Below, one piece after another: positions 34,306 through 42,573 of a DNA stretch of 64,000 bases (its first letter is position 1; the number at the start of each line of letters is the position of its first letter). The notes under the pieces are model-generated. The model searched no databases. It was not told where the DNA came from and was given only the letters and a program-made list of their open reading frames with translations. The stretch covers positions 1 through 64,000 of the forward strand of contig CAJXLT010000008.1 of the NCBI GenBank assembly GCA_913056365.1, written 5' to 3'. Both the position numbers and the translations under genes were made by a program. This DNA is from an uncultured Paenibacillaceae bacterium (lineage in GTDB: Bacteria; Bacillota; Bacilli; Paenibacillales; K13).

Positions 34306-34736
34306 TCAGCAGTCAATCATGTTGCCCTGACTGCTCTTTGATCTCTGAATGTCAAGCTGTTGGTCGCTTGCATAACTGTGTATGATGAGCTATGAAGGCA
34401 GGCTTAAGTTAACTACCTGTATTTCGTGCAGGTAGATTGGATGAACTAGCATGTATTTTGCAACTAGCTGCACAATGTGCAGTTAGATTTAGCCAAATCG
34501 CTCATACTGGCGAAATTGTGCGAATCTAACTGTAGGTTTTACATGTAGGGCACTAATTTTGCCCTTATAAATTCAGATTAGATGTATGAAATACAGGTAG
34601 CAATTGTTCCGTGTGTGAAGTGACGTGGTGTATCGGCAACAGACTTCCTTATAACGTTATCTCTTACTGTACGATCTATGCTAAAATAAACAACAGATAA
34701 ATATTAGAAAAAACAGAATGGAAGTAGGGGGAGCTA
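34306..34736 (+). other. 430-bp gene-free stretch with palindromic repeats
   Basis: No open frame with a ribosome site. Four imperfect palindromes of about 22 bp fill its centre (listed separately at 34409-34600). An AT-rich stretch from about 34640 precedes the next gene, including CTAAAATAAA near 34680 but no clear promoter. Confidence 0.6.
34409..34600. repeat. array of four short palindromic repeats
   Basis: Unit is about 22 bp with core CTACCTGTA...CAGGTAG. Copies: 34413-34435 (perfect 7-bp arms), 34464-34486 (CTAGCTGCAC/GTGCAGTTAG), 34526-34548 (CTAACTGTA/TACATGTAG) and 34579-34600 (inverted, degenerate). A separate GGGC/GCCC hairpin is at 34548-34566. Likely a dispersed extragenic repeat family. 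It may fold into a multi-hairpin RNA if transcribed. Confidence 0.65.
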
Positions 34737-35393
34737 GTGCGCATTACTTTCAGAAAAGATGTACGAGGCGTGATGAATGTTCAAATTGGCGATCGTATTA
34801 CATATCATGTCGAAGGCAAGCAAGTGCGTATTCGGAAGAACACGACAGGGTATAAAATTAACCCCAATTGGCAAGCCATTGTACCTGCTCAGGTACTGGC
34901 AGTGCTGAAACCTCGAAAAGCGGAGAAAATCATCATCGCTGATCCTTCTAATGAAACCGCTTTCTTGACTGTAGTTGCAAGGAAGAGCAAGAAACAGGAC
35001 GTTGCCGTGATTCCCGAGCAACTATCATACAGGAAGAGAGTCAAGCTAGCCGGCAAATACGAGAAATCTTTGAAGAAGTGGGGGAAGATCGAGCTGCGGG
35101 AGAGCTTGAATTCACAGGATGTTGCACATGTGCTTAGACATCTTGCTGATTTAATTGAAGGGAGGAAGAATGAGCACATTGAACTAAAGTTATCCTACCA
35201 GAAAATTCATGTAGAATCGGAAAATGCGAAGCCTGATCATACGAGACCAGTTTATACATACTCAGTGCTAATGGATTGGAATGGCAGCAGGCAAACGGTG
35301 ACGCATGTTACAACCTGCGATCTGCACTACGTGTCGGAAGAAATATTAGATGAGTATCCAGGCTGTGAGATTATTTATTTGATTCCTCAATAG
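34737..35393 (+). CDS. hypothetical protein
   Basis: 218 aa, not recognised. No membrane segment or signal peptide. The first 45 residues (VQIGDRITYHVEGKQVRIRK) are beta-rich and loosely resemble swapped-hairpin (AbrB/SpoVT-like) domains. The middle is very basic (KKQDVAVIP, KSLKKWGKIE); the end is a mixed alpha/beta stretch (IYLIPQ). GTG start with GGGGGAG 4-5 nt upstream. It precedes the DnaD-like gene by 125 bp, with a possible extended -10 in between, so the two are probably separately transcribed. Confidence 0.6.
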   Translation: MRITFRKDVRGVMNVQIGDRITYHVEGKQVRIRKNTTGYKINPNWQAIVPAQVLAVLKPRKAEKIIIADPSNETAFLTVVARKSKKQDVAVIPEQLSYRKRVKLAGKYEKSLKKWGKIELRESLNSQDVAHVLRHLADLIEGRKNEHIELKLSYQKIHVESENAKPDHTRPVYTYSVLMDWNGSRQTVTHVTTCDLHYVSEEILDEYPGCEIIYLIPQ

Positions 35394-35518
35394 AAGAATG
35401 AATATAAATTTACATAAAAAGGAAAATGAATGAACGATTGTGAGATATGGTATGATGGAGGTAACCTATAGTTGTAGAAAACTGATGATATTTATAATTT
35501 AGAAGGATGTGCAAGAGT

Positions 35519-36646
35519 ATGAAAGATTTGCACCAGGCTCGGACCTCCTTATTGGCCGAACCGATTGCCTTATTAGATCTAAGGCGGACTTACCCTGAAC
35601 CCCCGAACGACTTGGAAGCCATTCAGAAGATCAAGTCCCTCATCGAAACAGAACTGCATACGAAGCTGACGAATGAACAAATTACCGGAATCATCGAGTA
35701 CTATAACCTTATCCAGCATAAGAAGGAGCCTGCCTACTACTGGTTCTTGGAAGCGATCATGATCACAGCACGGCGCGATGCAACGAAGAGAAATCCCGCC
35801 TATATGATCGGCATATTGAAGAAGTGGATTAGTCAAGGATATGGCGCGACACCGACCAAGGAAGAACAGCAGTTGATAGCATTATTCGAAGAGGCGACAG
35901 GCATTCCAGTAACAGACGCTGCTGTAACCAAGCTTCGCCAGTATATCTATCAACATGGACTAGTGATGGCAGCTAAGCAAATCTTGCAATTGCAGCATAC
36001 GGACCTTGCAGCGTTACTCATGGATCATCTTACAAGCAGCGCTTGCTCTACTAATGGTCCGCTCGCTGGACCAATAAGCACTGTTACAGGAGACAGCCCG
36101 GCAGAGACGGAAGAAGTCCGCGAAGCTGAGAATGACGATGTCTATGAGGAACAGGAACAGACGAATGCAGCGCCTGCTGAGAACGCATTAGCTATGTATA
36201 CATTGGATCGGAAATTACGCGGAGGTGTTGCACGCAACCATCATTTTGATGAGTTATTTATTCCAGAATCGATCATACGCCAGAAGAACATGCAGCATGG
36301 CGATAAATTAAAGCTATTGGGGGTTATTCATAAAGGAGCACGATTGACACATTCACATTTCGAAACGGTAGAGAAGGTAGGGAAAGCGCATCCGCTTCGC
36401 AAGCAATACAGCTATTGTCTCGTTGCTCGAGATGATCTTATGTGGTATGTAGACAGCCATATGCCGGAATACGAATCAGACAATCGCACCGTCAAGAGCT
36501 TATACATAGATGAGATGCCGCTGAGACTGAAGCTGAGAGATGAGGATGTACGGGATTTTGCCTTGAATCGAGGAGACTTGATCGATGTGGCGTTCTGGGG
36601 AACGGATACGACTACGCTGAAAGTGTGCTGGAAGCATCATGTGTGA
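35519..36646 (+). CDS. protein with DnaD-like helical domain
   Basis: 375 aa. Residues about 20-110 look like the DnaD/DnaB C-terminal helical domain (LTNEQITGIIEYYNLIQHKK, then ARRDATKRNPAYMIGILKKW with the conserved Asn-x-x-Tyr-x-x-x-x-Leu-x-x-Trp pattern). That domain binds DNA in primosome and phage replication proteins. A Glu-rich linker (about 195-230) joins a second domain I do not recognise, ending in VAFWGTDTTTLKVCWKHHV. ATG 35519 fits AGAAGG better than ATG 35507. Function unknown. Confidence 0.6.
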   Translation: MKDLHQARTSLLAEPIALLDLRRTYPEPPNDLEAIQKIKSLIETELHTKLTNEQITGIIEYYNLIQHKKEPAYYWFLEAIMITARRDATKRNPAYMIGILKKWISQGYGATPTKEEQQLIALFEEATGIPVTDAAVTKLRQYIYQHGLVMAAKQILQLQHTDLAALLMDHLTSSACSTNGPLAGPISTVTGDSPAETEEVREAENDDVYEEQEQTNAAPAENALAMYTLDRKLRGGVARNHHFDELFIPESIIRQKNMQHGDKLKLLGVIHKGARLTHSHFETVEKVGKAHPLRKQYSYCLVARDDLMWYVDSHMPEYESDNRTVKSLYIDEMPLRLKLRDEDVRDFALNRGDLIDVAFWGTDTTTLKVCWKHHV

Positions 36647-36671
36647 GTACGAGGGGTGTGTTTCGTTAGCG

Positions 36672-36700
36672 AAGGCATGTCAATCCAGACACGCCTTTTT
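36672..36700 (+). terminator. terminator after DnaD-like gene
   Basis: AAGGC-A-TGTC pairs with GACA-C-GCCTT, followed by TTT and CTTTT. Confidence 0.8.
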
Positions 36701-36765
36701 CTTTTGCAGCGAAATTTGGTATTCTTAATCGATACACACAGAACAGGGACATGAGGGAGCAGACA

Positions 36766-37110
36766 ATGAACAGAAGCTGGTTATATGTTATTATTGGGGC
36801 AGTTTTCGAAGTTCTCTGGGTAATTGGGCTCAAGCATGCCCAGCAAGGATGGGAATGGCTAGGGACGTTGCTCGCCATATATCTGTCCTTCCAAATGCTC
36901 GTCCTTGCGACAAAGCGGCTGGCAGTAGGGACGGTATATGCTGTGTTCACCGGATTGGGTGCGGCTGGTACGGTCATGGCGGAGATGCTCGTATTCGGGG
37001 AACCCTTCGAGCTGCTGAAGATTCTGTTCATCACACTGTTGCTGACAGGCGTTATTGGCTTGAAGATTGTGACCGGCGATGCAGAAGAGCACAAAGGAGC
37101 TAATACATAA
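36766..37110 (+). CDS. SMR-family efflux subunit (YkkC-like)
   Basis: 114-aa small multidrug resistance protein with four membrane helices. The key acidic residue of helix 1 is Glu in IGAVFEVLWVIGLKHA. Conserved helix 3-4 features follow (AVGTVYAVFTGLGAAGTV). ATG 36766 follows GAGGGAG with 7-nt spacing. The next gene is a second SMR subunit starting in this stop codon, the usual arrangement of heterodimeric pumps such as YkkCD. No guanidine riboswitch precedes it. Confidence 0.85.
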   Translation: MNRSWLYVIIGAVFEVLWVIGLKHAQQGWEWLGTLLAIYLSFQMLVLATKRLAVGTVYAVFTGLGAAGTVMAEMLVFGEPFELLKILFITLLLTGVIGLKIVTGDAEEHKGANT

Positions 37111-37424
37111 TGGGCTGGCTGTATCTTATACTTGCTGGAGCGTTCGAAGTGGTCGGGGTTACCGGATTGAATCAAATTCACAGACGGAAGCATATCGTGT
37201 CGTATGTGCATTTCATGTCTGGCTTTATCTTGAGCTTCTATTTCTTAAGTCTTGCGATGCGTACGTTGCCGATGGGTAGCGCTTATGCCATATGGACAGG
37301 TATCGGGACGATTGGCAGCGTTGGGATTGGCATGCTCTTCTATGGAGAGTCGAAGGAATGGAAGCGGATGCTGTTCATTGCGCTAGTATTGGTTTCTGCC
37401 ATTGGTTTGAAGCTTATTTCATAG
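37110..37424 (+). CDS. SMR-family efflux subunit (YkkD-like)
   Basis: 104 aa, four helices, key Glu in LAGAFEVVGVTGLNQI, and the family stretch LPMGSAYAIWTGIGTIGSV. ATG overlaps the TAA of the partner gene. The likely substrate of the pair is a cation (guanidinium or a quaternary ammonium), by family only. Confidence 0.87.
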   Translation: MGWLYLILAGAFEVVGVTGLNQIHRRKHIVSYVHFMSGFILSFYFLSLAMRTLPMGSAYAIWTGIGTIGSVGIGMLFYGESKEWKRMLFIALVLVSAIGLKLIS

Positions 37425-37555
37425 GGGTTGAAATTCAGGGCACTGGGTTTATCCTGCCTTCCTTTATTTGCACGCGAGAGTGTAGTAAACTAGACCAAAG
37501 GGACAATCCCCGATCTTTCGATCTTATTACATCAGGAATAACGGAGGGTGTGCGA

Positions 37556-37819
37556 ATGCCATCGAAGGAAGCACTGGCGATGCGGGCATTGCGTGAACGG
37601 CGCAAGCAGGAGAATGTGTGCATATATTGCGGGGATGAGCAGAAGGTTACCCAGACCATGTGCCAATCATGTGCTGATGCCAAGCGCAGCTCAGAAGCTC
37701 CGTTGCGGATGCGAAGCAAGAAGAGGTATCCGATCATCCGCAAGCCGAAGGACCAGCAGAAGCTGGAACAATATGAATCCTTCCTCAAGCAGCAACGCTT
37801 GACGCGTGAACAATCCTGA
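37556..37819 (+). CDS. small zinc-ribbon-like protein
   Basis: 87 aa, highly basic. Two CxxC pairs (CIYCGDEQ and CQSC, 16 residues apart) suggest one bound zinc. The flanks are Arg/Lys/Gln-rich and helical, consistent with nucleic-acid binding. GGAGGG before the ATG. Family not named with confidence. Confidence 0.7.
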   Translation: MPSKEALAMRALRERRKQENVCIYCGDEQKVTQTMCQSCADAKRSSEAPLRMRSKKRYPIIRKPKDQQKLEQYESFLKQQRLTREQS

Positions 37820-37856
37820 GAAGCTGTCTCCACGATGAGACGGCTTCTTCTTTTTT
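37820..37856 (+). terminator. terminator after zinc-ribbon gene
   Basis: GAAGCTGTCTC pairs with GAGACGGCTTC (one G-U), loop CACGAT, tail TTCTTTTTT. Confidence 0.88.
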
Positions 37857-37984
37857 GTCGTGTGTGTGCATACAGTAAACCGATAGCACCTGAGTCAATT
37901 TCATCATGACTGTGTATACAGATTCCGTCACTAGAAATTGACTCACCTTGCTCCGGCATTGGCGGTGAAGGGGGCGACACTCGG

Positions 37985-38761
37985 GTGAAGTGGAAACGGC
38001 GCAGCAGATGGCAAAGCAGTCGAACGATGAAAAAAGGCGGAAAGCGGCGTGTGTTCTTTCTATGCCTGGTCATTATGTTTTTCATGTCGATTCAGAGTTT
38101 TATCTTCGTGGACCGTAATTTGAGACCGACTCTGATGAATGTGGCAGAAATTCGGATCAAGCAGATTGCCACTCAAGCAATCAATAAGGCTGTGACGGAG
38201 AAGGTAGCGCAGCGGTCGAACTTCGATAATCTAGTGGATTGGAAGTATGATCGGAACCAAAAAATTACAGGTTTCATGCTGAACTATGCGGAGCATATGA
38301 AGATTACTTCGGAGACGGAGCATGTGGTGCAAGGTACGCTGGATGATTTGCAAAGAATTCCAGAGCATGTGCCACTCGGGCAAGCATTGGATAGCCCTAT
38401 CTTGGCTTCATTCAGTCCGGATATCCCTATTAAATTCGTACCGGCTGGAGCTGTTCAGGTTGAGCTGAATACAAGGCAGAAGGATGCAGGCATTAACATG
38501 CTGCTCATTGAAGTGTATATACGAATTAACGTGGAAGTCGCGATTATTATCCCGTTTGAGACGGAATCTGAAATTGTGACAACGGATGTGCCAGTATCGT
38601 ATATGCTCGTTGTGGGCGATGTGCCTACGTACTTCTTCGACGGGCGCGGTCGTCCTGTGGATGATCACTCTGCCGAGTCGATGCCTCCGCCATCTATTGC
38701 GATTCCCCCGCTAGAGGAAGAAGGGGATGGAACAGACATTCCAAGGAGTACCGGAGAGTAA
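37985..38761 (+). CDS. yunB: YunB-like sporulation protein
   Basis: 258 aa. A basic start (KWKRRSRWQ), one membrane anchor (VFFLCLVIMFFMSIQSFIFV), then a soluble domain with the family stretch RPTLMNVAEIRIKQIATQAI and FVPAGAVQVELNTR. YunB is a mother-cell sporulation protein in B. subtilis. The Pro/Glu-rich C-terminal tail after residue 230 looks disordered. GTG start after AGGGGGC. Confidence 0.85.
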   Translation: MKWKRRSRWQSSRTMKKGGKRRVFFLCLVIMFFMSIQSFIFVDRNLRPTLMNVAEIRIKQIATQAINKAVTEKVAQRSNFDNLVDWKYDRNQKITGFMLNYAEHMKITSETEHVVQGTLDDLQRIPEHVPLGQALDSPILASFSPDIPIKFVPAGAVQVELNTRQKDAGINMLLIEVYIRINVEVAIIIPFETESEIVTTDVPVSYMLVVGDVPTYFFDGRGRPVDDHSAESMPPPSIAIPPLEEEGDGTDIPRSTGE

Positions 38762-38770
38762 ATAGTGGGA

Positions 38771-38792
38771 GCCCCCGTGTTCATACGGGGGC
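38771..38792. terminator. hairpin between yunB and M23 peptidase genes
   Basis: Perfect 8-bp GC-rich stem (GCCCCCGT/ACGGGGGC) with a 6-nt loop between two converging genes. No long T-run in either direction, so it is probably a bidirectional terminator of modest strength. Confidence 0.6.
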
Positions 38793-38820
38793 GATTTCAT
38801 AGGGAGCTGTGTCTGCCTAT

Positions 38821-39846
38821 TCAGCGCCGTTGTCTGCGCTTGCGCTCCTCGCGCTCCCATTGGCGCAGGGAAGGATATGGATCGAAGGACCAGTCTGTGA
38901 ATCCATTGTCCTTGTAGAGACCGTAGTGGAGATGCGGAGGGAACTTTCCTTGCGTTCCGGGCTTCCCGTAACCAGAGCTGCCAACCCACCCGACAACGTC
39001 ACCCGGCTCGACGATATCTCCTGCCTTCCACTTCTTGTCGAAGCCACTTAAGTGCGCATAGTAATGATACACATTGTTCAGATCGCGGATTCCGATTCGC
39101 CAGCCGCCGAAGCGGTTCCAGCCGATTACCTCGATTATGCCATAGTTGGTGCTTCGGACAGGAACACCGTATCCGGCGAATATGTCTGTGCCCTCATGAA
39201 TCCTTCTGCCGCCCCAGCCGCGTGCTGCCCCCCATGTACTGCGATAAGAATAATCCGAACGGACCGGAACGGGAAAGGCATGCTTGTACAGGTCGAGGCG
39301 GTCGTAATGCTCGTAGATGCGAGCGAACTGCCAGATGCGTTCCACGCTGCGTGCTTTCTGGTAATATTCCCACAGTCCGATACGGAAGTCTGTCTGCGTC
39401 GTACCGTGCTTCAAGATGATCTGTGCCATGGTATACAATACATCCTCGTCGTTATCCGGCTCCGCTCGGCCATCGCCGTTGCCATCCCGTCCGATACCGT
39501 GGAAGAGACTGATCGTACGCGGATCTGTGTCCGATAAGTTTGGGTTAAGCGCGCCGCTCCACAGTTTGTCTGGGAAGTGGATAGCGATGATGCGCTCCTT
39601 CTTCTCTTGCTGCTGCTTGCGGTTCATCGCTCGTTCATATTGATCGACAGCTGCGAGATAAGGCCATGGGATACCAGTCAATGCGCTCATGCTTTCGAAT
39701 AACTGCTTCCTTGTTTCGTATGGGTTGGCTTCCGCGCCCTGTACCTCCTGTGCCTCTGCCTTGTGTGAAGGCCATATGATGCTTATAGCGAGAAGCATTA
39801 GCAGGGCGAGCACATTCGTTGTGCAGCGGGCATGTCTTGAACGCAC
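38821..39846 (-). CDS. secreted M23 (LytM-type) peptidase
   Basis: 341 aa. Signal peptide (LALLMLLAISIIWP, cleavage near AEA), an N-terminal helical region (SMSALTGIPWPYLAAVDQYE) that recalls lysozyme-like folds, then the M23 domain: zinc ligands in RIHEGTDIFA and PHLHYGLY, plus YHYYAHL. Such enzymes cut peptidoglycan cross-links or cross-bridges, or act in sporulation. Converges with yunB. The C-terminal tail is Arg-rich. Confidence 0.85.
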   Translation of the reverse strand: MRSRHARCTTNVLALLMLLAISIIWPSHKAEAQEVQGAEANPYETRKQLFESMSALTGIPWPYLAAVDQYERAMNRKQQQEKKERIIAIHFPDKLWSGALNPNLSDTDPRTISLFHGIGRDGNGDGRAEPDNDEDVLYTMAQIILKHGTTQTDFRIGLWEYYQKARSVERIWQFARIYEHYDRLDLYKHAFPVPVRSDYSYRSTWGAARGWGGRRIHEGTDIFAGYGVPVRSTNYGIIEVIGWNRFGGWRIGIRDLNNVYHYYAHLSGFDKKWKAGDIVEPGDVVGWVGSSGYGKPGTQGKFPPHLHYGLYKDNGFTDWSFDPYPSLRQWEREERKRRQRR

Positions 39847-39983
39847 GCGGGCTCCTCCTTTCGTTATCCTGTTCTACCTTATAGGTTGGGTTGAAGAATT
39901 AATTTTTATCCAGTTTCCCGCTGTACTTTGGTAAAATAGGGGCATGTGCACGATTCAATGTGGAGAATAGAAGGAGGATACCG

Positions 39984-40472
39984 ATGTCCTTTGCCCATAA
40001 GGAAGAACATGTGGACGATGATATGCTGTTGCTGCAAGCCAACATTGATGATATGAACCCGGAGTGGACTTCCGCTGTAATGGACCGGCTGTTCGAATTA
40101 GGTGCGAATGATGTGTATTGGGTACCGATTGTGATGAAGAAAGGCCGGCCTGGCCTAATGCTGAATGTCTTGTGTGAAGCTACACTAGCCGAACAGGTGA
40201 AGGCTCTTATCTTCCGGGAGACGACAACGCTTGGTCTGCGCATCATTCCGCTGTCTGTCCATCGGCTGTCGCGCGCGTTCGTGGAAGTAGAGACACGATG
40301 GGGGAAGGTTCCGGTCAAGGTTGGATCGCACAATGGGCAAGTTGTGCAGTATGCGCCGGAATTCGACGTTTGCGATCGGATTTCTAGAGAACATGATGTC
40401 CCATTGAAGGAAGTGTATGATGCGGTTCGATTCGCATATACCGCACGCTCACGGAGTGAGCGGGAAGATTGA
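39984..40472 (+). CDS. larC2: stand-alone LarC C-terminal domain (LarC2)
   Basis: 162 aa, matching only the C-terminal domain of the nickel insertase LarC: start LLLQANIDDMNPEWTSAVMD, then ANDVYWVPIVMKKGRPG and FRETTTLGLR. LarC is a CTP-dependent cyclometallase that inserts nickel into the pincer cofactor. In Lactiplantibacillus the two parts are joined by a programmed frameshift. Here LarC2 is a separate gene on the opposite strand from larC1, with the tails 335 bp apart. ATG 39984 has GAAGGAGG 7 nt upstream. Confidence 0.85.
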   Translation: MSFAHKEEHVDDDMLLLQANIDDMNPEWTSAVMDRLFELGANDVYWVPIVMKKGRPGLMLNVLCEATLAEQVKALIFRETTTLGLRIIPLSVHRLSRAFVEVETRWGKVPVKVGSHNGQVVQYAPEFDVCDRISREHDVPLKEVYDAVRFAYTARSRSERED

Positions 40473-40613
40473 CGGGATGTGGGTGGTGTGATGTTCCAAT
40501 TCAGGTAGGCAAAGAATGACTGAGACACGTCAAAGGCTGATGTTCATCGGGAGCTATGACGAAAGTGATGCAAAAGTGCATGCTTTGTTCGTCAGAATAG
40601 GCGATTGTTCGAG

Positions 40614-40750
40614 AATTCCTGCGAACATGCATCTTTCCATTTCCCTAATCGCCATTCAGGCCGTTTCCGCACTGGATTCCTGCAGAATCGCATCAATTTA
40701 AAGATATGGGACGGTTTTCGTCTGCAATTCCTGCACAATCGCATCCTTTT
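40614..40750. repeat. three direct repeats of about 25 bp
   Basis: Copies at 40614-40636, 40675-40699 and 40726-40750 share AATTCCTGCANAATCGCATC (the first is degenerate, the last two nearly identical), at spacings of about 61 and 51 bp. Probably a dispersed intergenic repeat rather than a protein site. Confidence 0.65.
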
Positions 40751-40768
40751 ATTCCTTAAAGTCGCAGC

Positions 40769-40798
40769 AAAAACCCCGCCGGTCGTTCTGGACGGGGT
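40769..40798 (-). terminator. terminator of larE-larB-larC1 operon
   Basis: On the minus strand, ACCCCG/CGGGGT arms with an inner GTC/GAC are followed by five T (A at 40769-40773 on the plus strand), 10 bp after larC1. Confidence 0.85.
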
Positions 40799-40807
40799 AT
40801 TGTTGGG

Positions 40808-41815
40808 TTAATGCTTTTCCATATGCTCCAGACTCTCTTCAAGAGAGGGATGAGAGTGACCGTGGCTGTGCTCACCGCGATCGGGATTCTGGCGATGCTT
40901 ATTTTCATGGGTATGATGTTCCTGATCGTGCCCATGAGCATGCTGCTCCTGATGATCATGCCCGTGTTCATGCTGATGATGGTTATGACTGTGCTCGTGA
41001 TGATGATCATGCCCGTGCTCATGATTGTGCGGCTGTGCTTGGAAAGCCTGAACAGGTTCAAGAGTGAACGGGGAATCGGCTGTACCCGTAATGACACGCA
41101 GCACATTAGGATGTCCAGGCAAGTCTCGAGTACCTGCACCATAGCCGATTGTGTTGATGTGCATGGAAGGCAAGCTGCCAGAGAATTGCTCGACGAGTCC
41201 AGCAATAATACCCGCGCCAGTAGGTGTTGTTAATTCGAATGTGTGATTGGAGCGGCTCACAGGAAGACCTCTCATCATCTCCAATGTAGCAGGTGCAGGT
41301 ACTGGATACACACCATGATCACATCGCACCGTACCGCTGCCTAGTGGAACGGGTGAAGCGAGAATACGGTCTGGACGAAGGCTGTGGATCGCCAGCGCAG
41401 TTCCTACGACATCGACGATGGAATCGACCGCGCCAACTTCGTGGAAGTGAACGCGCTCCACGGGAACATGATGGATCTTAGCTTCCGCTGCTGCAATTTT
41501 CTCGAAGACAGCAAGTGCCAAGACCGTAACCTGGCGGTCGAAATCAGCTGTCTCGATCATGTGTACAATATCGGCATAATGCCGGTGATGAGAAGACGGA
41601 TGGCCAGGGTCCAACACGACATCTAGCTTCAATGAGGAAATCCCGCACTTGACGACTCGTTTCCATTGAAGCGTATATGGATCGAGGTCAAGCTTCAGCA
41701 ATTGCTCCTCTATGTAGGTCTGATCAGCGCCTGCATCGACAAGCGCAGCCAGGGTCATATCGCCGCTGATGCCGGAGAAGCAGTCTAAGTATAAGATACG
41801 CACAGAAGATGTCAT
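40808..41815 (-). CDS. larC1: LarC1, nickel insertase N-terminal part with histidine-rich tail
   Basis: 335 aa. Starts LYLDCFSGISGDMTLAALVD and contains VERVHFHEVGAVDSIVDVVG and FELTTPTGAGIIAGL, all typical of LarC. Residues about 253-335 form an extreme His/Asp/Glu/Gln tail with about 28 histidines, suited to storing or buffering Ni2+. The usual C-terminal domain is missing and is encoded at 39984 on the other strand. Last gene of larE-larB-larC1; overlaps larB by 4 bp. Confidence 0.9.
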   Translation of the reverse strand: MTSSVRILYLDCFSGISGDMTLAALVDAGADQTYIEEQLLKLDLDPYTLQWKRVVKCGISSLKLDVVLDPGHPSSHHRHYADIVHMIETADFDRQVTVLALAVFEKIAAAEAKIHHVPVERVHFHEVGAVDSIVDVVGTALAIHSLRPDRILASPVPLGSGTVRCDHGVYPVPAPATLEMMRGLPVSRSNHTFELTTPTGAGIIAGLVEQFSGSLPSMHINTIGYGAGTRDLPGHPNVLRVITGTADSPFTLEPVQAFQAQPHNHEHGHDHHHEHSHNHHQHEHGHDHQEQHAHGHDQEHHTHENKHRQNPDRGEHSHGHSHPSLEESLEHMEKH

Positions 41816-42573
41816 CCTTTCTTGTTCTGTTGAATAAGGGCGGCATAATAGCCAGCGCCGAATCCGTTGTCAATGTTGACGACAGCAATACCGGGCGCGC
41901 ACGCATTGATCATCGCGAGCAATGCGGCCATGCCTTGGAAGTTGGCGCCGTAACCGACACTGGTCGGCACAGCAACGACTGGGCGCTCTACTAGTCCGGC
42001 GAGCACGCTAGCGAGTGCGCCCTCCATGCCGGCTACGGCGACTATTGCTTGAGCGCCGCGAATGAGCTCCAGGCGTCGGAAGAGGCGGTGTATACCGGCG
42101 ACACCGACATCGAAGATACGCTCTACGCGGCAGCCTAGCATCTCTGCAGTAATGGCTGCTTCCTCTGCAACAGGCAGATCCGAGGTGCCTGCACAGACGA
42201 CTGCGACGTACTCTTCTGCTGTCGATTCGCCAGGCTCAGGCTTGTTGCGATGCCACGAAAGTGTGCGGGCAATCGGATGATAAACCGCGTCTGCTACATC
42301 CGCGCATATGTGGTTGGCCTTCTCTTGGCTGACACGGGTAGCTAACACGCGATGCGAATGCTCCATCATGCGACGGAAGATGGCACTGATCTGCTCGGCA
42401 GTCTTGCTCTCGCCATAGATCACTTCGGGAAATCCGGTGCGCCGTTCGCGATCCAGATCGATCTCAGCGAAATCCATGGAGCCGGCGCCGCGCCAATCCT
42501 GCAGCCCAGCTTTCGCATCCTCCAGACTGATTCGACCAGCTTGCACATCGGCTAACAGTTGATCGATATTCAT
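41812..42573 (-). CDS. larB: LarB, pyridinium dicarboxylate mononucleotide synthase
   Basis: Carboxylates and hydrolyses nicotinic acid adenine dinucleotide, the first step to the nickel-pincer nucleotide. 253 aa. The C-terminal half has a PurE-like fold: CAGTSDLPVAEEAAITAEML, VAGMEGALASVLAGL and PTSVGYGANFQG. Overlaps both neighbours by 4 bp (ATGA). Confidence 0.93.
   Translation of the reverse strand: MNIDQLLADVQAGRISLEDAKAGLQDWRGAGSMDFAEIDLDRERRTGFPEVIYGESKTAEQISAIFRRMMEHSHRVLATRVSQEKANHICADVADAVYHPIARTLSWHRNKPEPGESTAEEYVAVVCAGTSDLPVAEEAAITAEMLGCRVERIFDVGVAGIHRLFRRLELIRGAQAIVAVAGMEGALASVLAGLVERPVVAVPTSVGYGANFQGMAALLAMINACAPGIAVVNIDNGFGAGYYAALIQQNKKG

Larger units (their letters stand above)
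40473..40807. other. gap between converging larC2 and larC1
   Basis: No gene. It carries three copies of a short direct repeat (40614-40750) and the terminator of the lar operon (40769-40798). Confidence 0.6.

Noticed and set aside
36701-36765. Guanidine (ykkC) riboswitch before the SMR pair
   Set aside because: The interval after the upstream terminator is only about 65 bp and lacks the conserved ACGA-type elements.
37292-37555. Extended start of the zinc-ribbon protein
   Set aside because: The extra region overlaps the SMR gene and its 3' spacer; GGAGGG marks ATG 37556.
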